From contig JAZHRO010000073.1 in assembly GCA_037157565.1 (NCBI GenBank), positions 96,760,001 through 96,824,000 of the forward strand: DNA of 64,000 nucleotides, written 5' to 3'. The position numbers were made by a program, and so were the translations under genes. Of this stretch, positions 43,947 to 54,040 are shown piece after piece; position 1 is the first letter of the stretch; each line of letters opens with the position of its first letter. The notes below the pieces were generated by a model that saw nothing but the letters and a program-made list of their open reading frames with translations, did no database searches and was not told where the DNA came from. This DNA comes from Thalassia testudinum (lineage: Eukaryota > Streptophyta > Magnoliopsida > Alismatales > Hydrocharitaceae).

Positions 43947-45293
43947 ATGCCGCGTCGTGGAGCTAGGAGGGTGGGCCGCAGGCGCGGCCGAGGTCAGGGC
44001 CCGGGGGACAGATATGTCGGGCTTGGAATACATACTACCCCTCCTCTTCTCCTGAGTATACCGTCTCGGGACCTCGTCCAACTGATTCGAGAGGTGGTTC
44101 GAGAAGAATTTCAGCTTCCACCCACGTCGCCACCCCCTCCCCCTTCCGAGCGTACGACAGGGGAGTTAGTGGTGGAACGAGATTTCCGCCGCCACACCAG
44201 GCGTGTTAGGAGAACTCAACGGAGACACGTGGCATCCGCAGGAGAGCCGTCACGTTGTGCAGGGCCATCAGTGACCTTTGGGGGCCCTCGACAGGGGCCA
44301 GTCGCCAGCACCGGACCCCCGCCGAGCCGACAGCAGGGACTCACTGAGGGCGGGAGTCGGGTTCCCCTCTGCTACCAGTGTGGCCAGCCGGGCCACGTCA
44401 GGAGGGACTGCCCATCTAGGGCAGGAGGTCAGCAGATACTTCCCGCGCAGAGCACTGGAGGGTGCGCAGGAGGCCGCGGTTTCCAGGCGCGAGGAGGAGG
44501 ACCGCAGTCGCGAGGAGGGTACCGGCCAGCACCTACCCGTCCGACGCAGAGTGTGGCTGCTTCGTCCGCACCTAGAGCTGAGGGGCGTATCAACGCCCTA
44601 ACACACAGGGACGCCAGAGCTTCGGGATCCGTGGTAGCAGGTATGGTTTCAGTTTCTGGCAGACTCGTTTACACGCTTTTCGATTCCGACGCTACGCACT
44701 CGTTTGTCGCAGCCAGTTTCGCAGTTAGTTTGGACCAGGATTATACATTGTTAGAGAATCCGTTCGTAATCAGAGGTCCGAGTGGTCAGCTGTTTGTAGC
44801 TGAGGAGGTGTACACGGGTTGCGGGGTCAGCATCGGGGGACACAGCCTGCCAGCTGACCTGATTATGATACAAATGGAGGACTTTGGAGTGATTCTGGGG
44901 ATGGATTGGCTGTCCGCTTACCACGCCTTGGTAGACTGTTTTGAGAGGAAGATTGTCTTCTCCATTCCGGAGTTGCCTTCCTTCGAGTTTCACGGGCAGC
45001 CAGTGGACGGAGGCTTCAGGTGCATTTCGGCACTTCGGGCGGCGAGACTTTTGAGCCAGGGGTGTGAGGGCTTCTTAGCTTCTGTGGTGGCAGAGCACAG
45101 CCCCGTGGCAGACTTCCAGAGCATCCCGGTGGTCAGAGAGTACCCCGACGTGTTTCCAGACGAGTTACCAGGACTACCGCCCGAGCGTGAGATCGAGTTT
45201 GAGATCTCACTAGTACTAGGGACCAGCCCCATCTCCACCGCGCCATACAGGATGGCACCGCTTGAGCTGCGAGAGCTCAAGTCTCAGTTATAG
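43947..45293 (+). pseudogene. gag: Chromovirus Gag (capsid core absent) and protease, ends at an amber codon in pol
   Basis: 448 codons from MPRRGARR. The basic N-terminus (residues 1-20) is followed by a short helix (about 40-55, LVQLIREVVREEF) and a Pro-rich linker. Arg-rich sequence then runs directly into the zinc knuckle CYQCGQPGHVRRDC (residues 142-155). The ~200-residue retrotrans_gag capsid domain normally between these is missing, yet the frame stays open. Protease follows: the active-site triplet is Asp246-Ser247-Asp248 where the family has Asp-Ser-Gly, so activity is doubtful. The pre-RT block DELPGLPP (about 401-408) is intact. The frame stops at TAG (45291-45293) where relatives have Gln; pol continues in the same frame at 45300. 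Confidence 0.9.
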
Positions 45294-45299
45294 GACCTT

Positions 45300-48050
45300 T
45301 TGGAGAAAGGTTTCGTGAGGCCCAGTGCGTCTCCCTGGGGAGCCCCGGTACTGTTTGTGAAGAAGAAGGATGGGACCCTACGCCTTTGTGTGGACTACCG
45401 ACAGCTGAATAGGGTCACCATCAAGAACAGATATCCGCTGCCGAGGATTGACGATTTGTTTGACCAGTTGCGGGGTGCCACGGTGTTTTCCAAGATCGAC
45501 TTGAGGTCTGGATACCACCAGTTGAGGATCAGGGAGACCGATGTCTCCAAGACAGCTTTCCGCACCCGCTACGGACACTACGAGTTTTTGGTCATGCCGT
45601 TTGGGCTAACCAATGCCCCCGCTGCTTTCATGGACCTGATGAACCGGGTGTTCAGACCGTACTTGGACCAGTTTGTGGTGGTTTTCATAGATGATGTACT
45701 CATCTATTCTAGAGATCGGACGCAGCACGGACAGCACTTGCGGATGGTTCTGGACACTCTGAGACGACGCAGGCTGTACGCCAAATACAGCAAGTGCGAG
45801 TTCTGGTTGAGGGAGGTGACCTTTTTGGGTCATGTGATCTCTGGAGACGGCCTGGCGGTGGATCCCGCCAAGGTCGAGGCAGTGCTCAGGTGGGAGAGGC
45901 CGCGTTCAGTCACTGAGATTCGTAGTTTCCTGGGACTGGCGGGTTACTACAGACGGTTCATCAGAGGGTTTTCGCAGATTGCACGTCCTATGACACAGTT
46001 GACTCGGAAGGATGTGCCTTTCGCTTGGACAGACGCCTGTGAGGCGTGTTTTCTGGAGCTGAAGGAGTGGTTGACCTCGGCTCCCGTGCTCACCATCCCT
46101 GACAGTAGTGGCGGGTTCGTTGTGTACACAGACGCTTCCTTGCAGGGGTTAGGAGGTGTGCTCATGCAGAGGGGTCACGTGGTCGCTTACGCTTCGCGGC
46201 AACTGAAGCCCCATGAGCATACCTACCCTACCCACGACCTAGAGTTGGCAGTTGTTGTCTTCGCGCTGAAGACATGGAGGCACTACTTGTACGGTGAGAC
46301 CTTCGAGATTTTTACAGATCACAAGAGCCTCAGATATCTTTTTGACCAGAAGGAGCTCAACATGAGACAGAGACGTTGGTTGGAGCTCCTGAAGGACTAC
46401 GACTGCAGCATCTCCTACCACCCGGGAAAGGCCAATGTGGTGGCTGACGCCTTGAGCCGTAAGGCGCCCGCATGCTTGGCCAGTCTACAGTTACAGAGTT
46501 GGAGCCTTTTGGAGGAGGTGGGCAGTTGGCGACCTCTAGAGTTACGAGGGTACTGTGGGGCAGTGACGGTGACACGGCAGACCAGACCAGAGTTGATAGA
46601 CCGCATCATCACGGGACAGATGGCCGATCCGTACTTGCAGTCTTTGAGCGACAGAGTACTGTCAGGGGACCCAGGGGACTTCTCTTTCACAGACCAGGTG
46701 TTACGCTTGAGGGGACGGCTGTGCGTCCCCAGAGACGAGGAGCTGTTGAGAGAGCTCCTGACTGAGGCACACGGTTCCAGATTCACCATACATCCCGGAA
46801 ACACGAAAATGTACCACGACTTGAGACGCGAGTTCTGGTGGAGAGGGATGAAGCGGGATGTGGGTGAGTTCGTGCAGCAGTGTTTAGTGTGCCAGCAGGT
46901 GAAAGCCGAGCATCAGAGGCCTGCAGGGCCGCTTCAGCCGCTTCCAGTGCCAGAGTGGAAGTGGGAGAGCATCACCATGGACTTGGTGGTGGGCTTACCT
47001 GTTACCCAGCGAGGACACGACGCAGTCTGGGTAATAGTGGATAGATTGACGAAGACGGCACGATTCTTGCCGATCCGAGTCACGTTGGGACCAGCACAGT
47101 TGGCAGAGAGGTATATCCGTGATGTGGTGCGACTACACGGAGTTCCGTGGGAGATCGTATCCGACCGGGATACCCGTTTTACGTCCCAGTTTTGGGCTGA
47201 GTTTCAGCAGGCTTTGGGGACGAGGTTGAGGTTTAGCACGGCTTACCACCCCCAGACGGACGGACAGTCGGAACGCACGATACAGACACTTGAGGATCTT
47301 TTGCGTGCCTGTGTACTAGACTGGAGGGGCTCTTGGGAGGAGCACCTGCCCCTGGCAGAGTTTGCATACAACAACAGTTATCACTCGAGCATCGGCATGG
47401 CTCCCTACGAGGCTCTGTACGGACGGAAATGCACGGCACCCTTGAGTTGGGTTGAGGTGGGGACCAAGTGGGAGGTTGGCCCCAGGTTGATCCGGCAGAG
47501 TCAGGAGTTAGTTGAGCAGATCCACAGACGACTCCGCACTGTCAGGAGCAGACAGAAGAGCTACGCAGATCGCAGACGCAGAGAGGTGCAGTTCGAGGTC
47601 GGGGACCACGTCTTTCTTCGTGTTTCGCCCATGAAGGGCTTACAGCGGTTTGGGGTGAGAGGGAAGCTCGCGCCGAGGTTTGTGGGGCCCTTCGAGGTCC
47701 TGGAGCGGGTTGGACCCGTTGCTTACAGACTTGCCCTTCCCCCGCAGCTTTCTGGTGTGCACGACGTGTTCCACGTGTCCAACCTCAGGAAGTACGTAGC
47801 CGATCCCAGCCACGTACTGAGTCACGAGAGCGTCGAGGTGAGCGACGACCTGACCTACCCCGAGCGGCCAATGCAGATCCTAGACCGAGCCGTCCGCAGG
47901 TTGAGACGAAAGCAAGTACCCCTGGTAAAGGTTTTGTGGAGGAGCCAGCGGTACGACGAGGCTACCTGGGAGCCTGAGGCGGCAATGCGGGAGCGGTACC
48001 CGGAGCTTTTCGCGGGTACGTCTTTTCGGACCGGCTTCGGTCCTCTTTGA
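45300..48050 (+). CDS. pol: Chromovirus Pol: RT, RNase H, integrase, chromodomain (frame open after amber)
   Basis: 916 codons, in frame with the upstream ORF; the listed Met follows the amber and is not a normal start. RT: VDYRQLN (31-37), MPFGLTNAP and the catalytic FIDD (129-132). RNase H: first Asp in YTDAS (278), then [22 protein letters not shown] and [16 protein letters not shown] with the other acidic residues. Integrase zinc finger H491, H498, C528, C531; catalytic core D561, D622 and E658, spaced D-35-E. C-terminus: [22 protein letters not shown], then a chromodomain-like segment (about 850-905, [27 protein letters not shown]), as in the Tekay/Del clade, thought to guide integration to heterochromatin. 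Every catalytic residue I checked is present. It would need readthrough of the amber or trans-supplied protein. Confidence 0.95.
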   Translation: MEKGFVRPSASPWGAPVLFVKKKDGTLRLCVDYRQLNRVTIKNRYPLPRIDDLFDQLRGATVFSKIDLRSGYHQLRIRETDVSKTAFRTRYGHYEFLVMPFGLTNAPAAFMDLMNRVFRPYLDQFVVVFIDDVLIYSRDRTQHGQHLRMVLDTLRRRRLYAKYSKCEFWLREVTFLGHVISGDGLAVDPAKVEAVLRWERPRSVTEIRSFLGLAGYYRRFIRGFSQIARPMTQLTRKDVPFAWTDACEACFLELKEWLTSAPVLTIPDSSGGFVVYTDASLQGLGGVLMQRGHVVAYASRQLKPHEHTYPTHDLELAVVVFALKTWRHYLYGETFEIFTDHKSLRYLFDQKELNMRQRRWLELLKDYDCSISYHPGKANVVADALSRKAPACLASLQLQSWSLLEEVGSWRPLELRGYCGAVTVTRQTRPELIDRIITGQMADPYLQSLSDRVLSGDPGDFSFTDQVLRLRGRLCVPRDEELLRELLTEAHGSRFTIHPGNTKMYHDLRREFWWRGMKRDVGEFVQQCLVCQQVKAEHQRPAGPLQPLPVPEWKWESITMDLVVGLPVTQRGHDAVWVIVDRLTKTARFLPIRVTLGPAQLAERYIRDVVRLHGVPWEIVSDRDTRFTSQFWAEFQQALGTRLRFSTAYHPQTDGQSERTIQTLEDLLRACVLDWRGSWEEHLPLAEFAYNNSYHSSIGMAPYEALYGRKCTAPLSWVEVGTKWEVGPRLIRQSQELVEQIHRRLRTVRSRQKSYADRRRREVQFEVGDHVFLRVSPMKGLQRFGVRGKLAPRFVGPFEVLERVGPVAYRLALPPQLSGVHDVFHVSNLRKYVADPSHVLSHESVEVSDDLTYPERPMQILDRAVRRLRRKQVPLVKVLWRSQRYDEATWEPEAAMRERYPELFAGTSFRTGFGPL

Positions 48051-48136
48051 GTTTGTTATGGTTATTTGGACACCTTCTTCCCGCACCCTAGTTGGCGCAA
48101 GTTTCGGGGACGAAACTTCCTTTGAGTTTGTTATAT
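48051..48136 (+). other. Chromovirus 3' end, atypical polypurine tract
   Basis: Contains TTTCGGGGACGAAACTTCC, the conserved end of Tekay elements, but the purine run (AAGGGGGG-like) expected before the LTR is absent. In its place is CTTTGAGTTTGTTAT (48120-48134), an exact copy of 48045-48059 around the pol stop codon. Confidence 0.8.
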
Positions 48137-50831
48137 TGTAACGAGCGCGTGCCCCAGACGTCTTTTAAGACGTCTGGGAGGTGGCCCAGACGTCTGTAAA
48201 GACGTCTGGGATCACATCCAGACGTCTGACCAGACGTCCGGGATAGTTTACAGACGTCTGGCGAACAGTTATGCTCGCACGGGATATTCGTCTGCGCGCC
48301 TGTGCGCGCAGACCTGCGATCCTGCCTCTTTCTCTGCGGCTGCAGGCGACTGCGACCGCCTTCTCTCTCCTCTCCGCGCGGCGTTAAAAGGGGGGCGCGC
48401 CTCCCCTCCCATCTCCACCATCTTCCTCCTTCTTCTCCTGCCTGTGCGCGAGAGCGAGCGGACGCGAGGGCGCAGCGGCAGCGGCAGCCGCAGTAAGCGC
48501 GGAGGAGCTGCGGCGTGCGAGGGCGGGGCTCTGCCGTGAGGGCGAGCTCGCCGGGAGCGGCTTGGCCGGCCGGCGGAGGGCGCAGGGGGCGCAGAGCGTC
48601 GCGGAGAGGGACCTGCTGCCGGTGGAGCAGCGGACGCGCGAGGTGCGATGCGGGCGGCGTCGCGAGCGGAGGCCGAGCAAGGTTCTGATTCTGGAAAAAT
48701 TTCCAGAATCAGACGTCTGGATTGATAGCCAGACGGCAAGGCCGACGTCTGTAAGATCATACAGACGTCTGAAAGGTGAGTTTCCGCTTTCTTCTTCATT
48801 CTTGTCGACTGACCATACTGAGGGAGGGGGGTTGGCTGTGCGCAGGTTCGCTGATTCGTCATCCTTTGCGAATCAGACGTCTGGAAGTTGTACCAGACGG
48901 CGGGAGTGACCTCCAGACGTCCGGAGGGACCATCGGACGTCTTGGATCTAGGCAGACGTCCCCACAGACTTCTGGACGTCCGGGGAACCAAGCCGAACAG
49001 GTAATTCTCTGATCCACCGTTTAAGACGTCTGGAAGGAGTTCCAGACGTCTGATTTTGCACAGTATTGTCTTTCTCGACCCGTTTAGGGCCCGTTTGGGC
49101 TTCGTTTTCCGCGATTCGAGTTGCGTTCGTTTCAGAATTTATTCCTCTACCCGCCTACAGTAGCTATACACTGTTTTGAGACACTCCTTGTGTTTGATCC
49201 TTGTGATAGGACCTCGTTCGGTTGCAGTCTTGAGAGTCGCGGAGGCGCGCGGGATTCCCGATCACGCCCCCATTACTCCCGTTGTACCTGGTAGAGTGGC
49301 TTTAAGTATTAATAAAATCTGTTAAAGTATGGAACCATAACTAGAACCTAGGGCATTGCATGAATCCTAGGAATGAGAAATATATGGAATGATAGCTCCT
49401 AGGTGTTGCATGAATCCTAGGGCCGGAAAACTAGATTGTATGATAGATCCTAGGATATGGCATGAATCCTAGGATGGAAAAACTAGTGGAATGTATATTA
49501 CTGCAGTCTTGGAAAAATGGAAAGGAATATATAAGCTGCCTGTGAATTTAATTAACAGCTGCCTGTTATGAACAAAGAAACATGTTTGAGATCATGGAAA
49601 TTGAGAACGTGAATCTGGAAAGTGAAACATATGATGTTCGGAAATAAAGAGCTGGAACCCTACGGGAAATTAGGAGTGGAACTCCTGGAAAGAAAAAGGA
49701 ATGGAACTGAGATGTAGTTCGTACTGTCTCTTGGGTACGCAGTACCAAGGGAAGTACCTGTACCTGTTTAGTGCAGAGTGGGGCCAGCCACCCCAGGGAC
49801 CCGGGGTTAGGATTGGCCGCTCTGTACCGACTTGTTGGCCCTCGTGTACGTAGTACCGAGGAGAGCTAGTAGTGTTAGGAGAGTACTAGCTACCCCACGG
49901 GCCCCGGGGTTCTGCTAGCCTCCTTCACCGACTTGTTAGGCCCACTAGGGCAAACCAGGGTAGTCAGGCGAGGGTGCGCGGACTGTGGAGGGGCAAGGCC
50001 CCGGTTTGGTTACTGTGGAGGGGTTGGACCCCTGTTACTGAGAGGGCTCTGCCCTGGTTCCGTGCTGTGCTTTGGGCGCACCCGTTAACGGAAACGACTG
50101 ACCGCGTGCCAGTGCGGGCTAGCTACCTGTGCGATTATCGCACGTGCCGTAGTCACCGTTACGTCTGTCAGTGACCTTGGGGTGGTTGACTGAGGGTAGG
50201 ATCACCACGGGGGACTCTCCCGGCCAGGAGAACACCACGTGCTACTTCTACTTTTGGAAAAGACTGCAATCAAGATCGTCCCACGAGGACATCCGAGATC
50301 AAGTAAAGGATCTGAGAAGTAAATGAAATAGTGAGAAAAATTGAAAGATGTAAATAAAGGAAGTAATAGAACATAACAGCTACTGTACACTCTACTGTTG
50401 CCTTTAGTTAGTTTGCCACTCTACTCAGCGTTTGCTGACGTGTTACACTCGTTACCTTTTTCAGGACCAGGTGTTGAGCAGCCAGGGTCGGCGGCTGCAG
50501 AGGACGCTGGGCCGAGTAGGGTCCAGTAGAGTTACCACAGCTTTGTACCCCTTTTTGTTTCTGTTCTAGTGAGTAGTTTCTATTTCCGCAGTACCTTCTT
50601 TACCTGCAGTTTTTGTTATATGATAAATGTTGTTTTACTGTTGTGGTGGTGCCTACTGTAGTAGTTTCTTTCCTTACTGCTGTACTTTTTTTACTGTTAG
50701 TTATATTCATGCTGAATGTGGTTTATTTTACTGTCTTTTGGTTACTTCCTCGTTGGACGACTGGGTCTTGGGATTAGTCGAGTCGGTCCGGTTCTCGTGT
50801 CTCGTAGGGACTCGGGAATCGGGTCGTTACA
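48137..50831 (+). mobile_element. Tekay-type chromovirus 3' LTR
   Basis: 2695 bp, TGTAACGA ... TCGTTACA. Carries 17 GACGTC sites, two more than the 5' LTR because of the 27-bp segment at 48185-48211 (GCCCAGACGTCTG...). The 3' flank is AATGG then copia RNase H. Confidence 0.97.
48155..49055. repeat. GACGTC palindrome array in 3' LTR
   Basis: Seventeen GACGTC hexamers, seven of them within 48155-48260, the rest near 48710-48775 and 48875-49055. Confidence 0.95.
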
Positions 50832-50836
50832 AATGG
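50832..50836. repeat. Chromovirus target site duplication, right copy
   Basis: AATGG, identical to 41093-41097. Confidence 0.95.
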
Positions 50837-51120
50837 CTAAAGGGACTTCTTTCAAAAATTCCTATTGTGGGTAAAATGATTCCTGTGATATCTTTGCATT
50901 ATAATAGCATGATTAAGAGTTCAAAGTTTAATCAAAAAATAAGGAGACATATCCAAATTAGACTCAAGTTTGTAAGGGATTTGGTGTCTCAAGGAATAAT
51001 TGTTATAGAATTTATAGGATTCAAGGATAGCACAACAGATCAATTTACTAAAGGACTTGATAGATCTTTAGTCCTTGTTATGCGCAAATCAAAGTTTTAT
51101 AAAATTCATGTTGTAATATA
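50832..51120 (+). pseudogene. Ty1/copia RNase H C-terminal part
   Basis: WLKGLLSKIPIV is followed by ISLHYNSMIKSSKF, KIRRHIQIRLKFVRDLV, IEFIGFKDSTTDQFTKGLDR and a stop at 51118-51120. This is the end of Ty1/copia pol (I.L..DS, K.RHI..R..FVRD, Q.AD..TK.L pattern). The annotated ORF begins within the chromovirus LTR because the frames happen to join; the LTR part is not copia. No copia 3' LTR follows. Confidence 0.88.
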
Positions 51121-51126
51121 GTCCAA

Positions 51127-52979
51127 TGCGCGAGAATAACTTTTAAATTTATGTACGAAAGAAAGAAACATTCTGAGGTCAAATGCAGAGAGCAAATGTT
51201 TGCATAAATACCATTATTTAATTATGCATAACTGAATTTTGTGAACTTGTAGTAGGGATAAACTCTCCAATAATCCGACAAGTTCAAAATCACACTTTAA
51301 TTTATGAAAATAAGAGATGAAATCAAGTGTGAAGAATAAATGGCCAAAAAGTTTTTTTATATTATTATTTAATGTGCAATTAAAAATAATCAAGTATTAA
51401 TGAGATTAAGCACTAAATAGTCAATATCAATAATGTTGAACAAGATATTGCACTAAAAATCCATATATAAACAAATCTTCAACCAATTCAAGCCAAGCTA
51501 CAAATTAATCCCTAAATTGTTGCAATTCTGTCCCTGATTCCTTGGCAATAGGTCCCTGGTGACTTTTCATATTTGCAGTTAGGTCTTTCTAGCACCTATC
51601 TTCTTCGTCACTGGAGATGTCGCTAGAAGGATGCTAGACATTAGATCTAACTATGGGATTAATCCGACAAATGAAGTGGTTGTAGGAAGCTCACTAACGT
51701 GATAGCAGCCTTTCATGGAAGATTGGAGCGGTGATCGAGGAAAAGACGATGCATGGAGCTTAAGAGCTCCAAAACTGTAATTGAAGCCTAAAGGAGTAAA
51801 TGCCCCATACTAATTTGACGAGAGGATGGGAGGATTTACCTGTTGAGAATGGCTGACAACAAGGAATGAGGAGGAGAAATTGGTGTGGAGGAAGGGGCAT
51901 CGGAGGATAAAGCTTCACGAGATGAAGGGGAAGAGAAGCCCCCTATCAATTATGACGATAGAGCGGTGAACGAAGGTGTCAAAGGAGCTCGAAGGTGCTC
52001 TTTAATGGCGATTTGGGAGGAAGAAGAAGAGGGTGTTCTCACTCCAATTTTCGCACAACCAAAAGACGATATTGATCTTGGGTTTATATATAACTCAATG
52101 GAGGATCTAATTGAGTCAAAACAGGCATGCAAGATATTAGCGAGATCAAATCCTCACTTTCATAGCCAAATTAGTGGTTGTTCTTGCCAAGAAAAATGCC
52201 CATGACGAGCTTGCCACGTTTGCCATGATCTGGAGAGCAATCCTACCAAGCTTAGTGGAATTTGGTCGTGAGAATCACGACCAACAGCTACTGCAAAAAT
52301 GAGCCCACACAGAGGAGCTTGCTATTGTGCTTTGAGGAAGAAGACGGTTGACATCAACCAAGGATAAAAATGTACGAAATTTGGAATAAAATGATAGGAA
52401 TTCAAAAGTTAAGGGTTATTCTGTAAAGTAGGTGAAGATGTAGTCTAAATAGTAACAACCTTTTAGGTTAACCTAATTTAGACCCAAAGAATCTAATGGT
52501 GACTTCAATTTTGGGTTTTAATAAAATTTGAATGGTCAATTTGCATTTAACCCAAAAGATGTGTTAAATGTTATCCTTAGTTTCTATTCAAGGCCAATTT
52601 GGTAGAGAATATTTTAAAAGATTTTCATAAGATTTATATTACATTTATTTTTGTCAAAACCCTTTGAATTTAAGAGAGGCTAAAAAAATATTTTCAAATA
52701 TGAATTAGCTTTCATTTTTCAGATACACTCTAAATCAATAATGCAAGGCCACTTATTTGAACTTTAAGCTTATTTGAACTTTAATTAGTTATAGGTTCAA
52801 CCCTTGGTTAATATTCACTTATATTGGTTTGTTAAAACAACAAAATTAACTCATTTTGCATTAATTCCTCTTAATTTGGCCAAGATTGAATTATACCCTT
52901 TCAATGATTAATTAGGTGAATTTAGCCCTAGAAATTAGTTAATTTGAGTTAGATAAAGGAGATGATGGTGTTACCATTA
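51127..52979 (-). mobile_element. D-family LTR, truncated copy (D2)
   Basis: Related to 24455-26866: GCGCGAGAATAAC.TTTTAAATTTATGT here against GCGACGAAAATAC.TTAAATTTATGT there, the shared late blocks GTTTGTTAAAACAA and GATGATGGTGTTACCAT, and a minus-strand TATA box (52083-52092). The last ~50 bp of the LTR are missing at the left, where it abuts the copia stop codon, so the junction is not a clean insertion. The terminal CA reads TA here. The ORF at 51885-52205 (acidic N-terminus) lies inside the LTR and is not supported as a gene. Confidence 0.65.
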
Positions 52980-53269
52980 GTCCTTAAGTCTAAGCTTAGG
53001 ATGGGATTGAGATCCATTAGGAGTTCACTCGCAGTAGTAACTCAACCTAACTAAGTGGAGATCCCATAAAGTAGGTTCAATGTTCTAACAACAAGCTATG
53101 TGGGGAACTGGTTGGTACTCATTATTATATGCTTTTGCATTTGAGTCCAATCTCTAGAAGCCTAAGTGCCTTGTTAGGAAGAGCAAAGGCTCTAAATAAG
53201 TTCAAGCCTTTATGGTAGGATGTGAGTAGTGCATCCTTGGAGAACATGATAGTGGAATCCATACTGCAA
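52980..53269. other. Unclassified spacer
   Basis: About 290 bp with no ORF or recognised repeat between D2 and the E-family LTR. Confidence 0.4.
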
Positions 53270-53924
53270 TTAATTTAGGTTTGGTGCTGCAATTCAGTCA
53301 GATGTCATTTTGTTTATGTAAAATTTTTACTGATTTTATTCTAGGTCATTCAATAGGAGACAGTTATTGATATGCATCATTCACTAAGATCAAAAATCAA
53401 ATATTTCATCCAAAAGAATACAAAGAATATGCATAATTAATTTAATTACAATTTGAGTCTATACAATGATATGCAAACATACAAGTATCTACATATTTAC
53501 AAATAAATTAGTTATACACAAGATCATACAAAAAGAATAAAAATAATAAAGATTAATATACAAAAATAACTTAAAAATTATTTACACACAAGGAAAAAGA
53601 AATAAATTAAACTTAGATTATATACAAATTATTCTTCTTTAATCTTCTTGTCTTCCTTCTTTTGTGCTCTTCACTTAATTCCTTAAGGCACGCCTCTCTT
53701 CTTATTCATTCACTTAGCCTTCTTTTCTTCTCAACCCTTAGCATATGTTATGTCTATAAATCACCCTATTAAGCTCTTAAAAATCTCTCTTGTTAACCTT
53801 AATCACTTCTCTTAATCACCCCTAAGACCTCTCTCAAACTCCTCTCTCTCTTTTTCTCTTTAGCCCAAAAACTGATCCCTAGTCGGACCCACAATTTCAT
53901 GCCCAATGGGCTGCGCACTCATTG

Positions 53925-54040
53925 AGCCTTATATATATATATACATATATATATAAATACATATACATACATAGATATATACATGTATACATACATATAT
54001 ATATTTTAGTATATATATGTATATATATATATATATTTGA
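53925..54040. repeat. TA/TACA microsatellite
   Basis: ATATATATATACATATATAT-type sequence interrupted by TACATACATA, about 115 bp. Confidence 0.9.

Noticed and set aside
44278..44601. 107-codon ORF overlapping chromovirus gag
   Set aside because: Shadow of the gag frame; zinc knuckle and protease are in the other frame.
46415..46804. 129-codon antisense ORF within pol
   Set aside because: Antisense shadow of the RNase H to integrase linker with no features of its own.
51885..52205. 106-codon acidic ORF as a host gene
   Set aside because: Inside the D2 LTR near its TATA box, start is in low-complexity GA-rich sequence; no homologous frame in D1.
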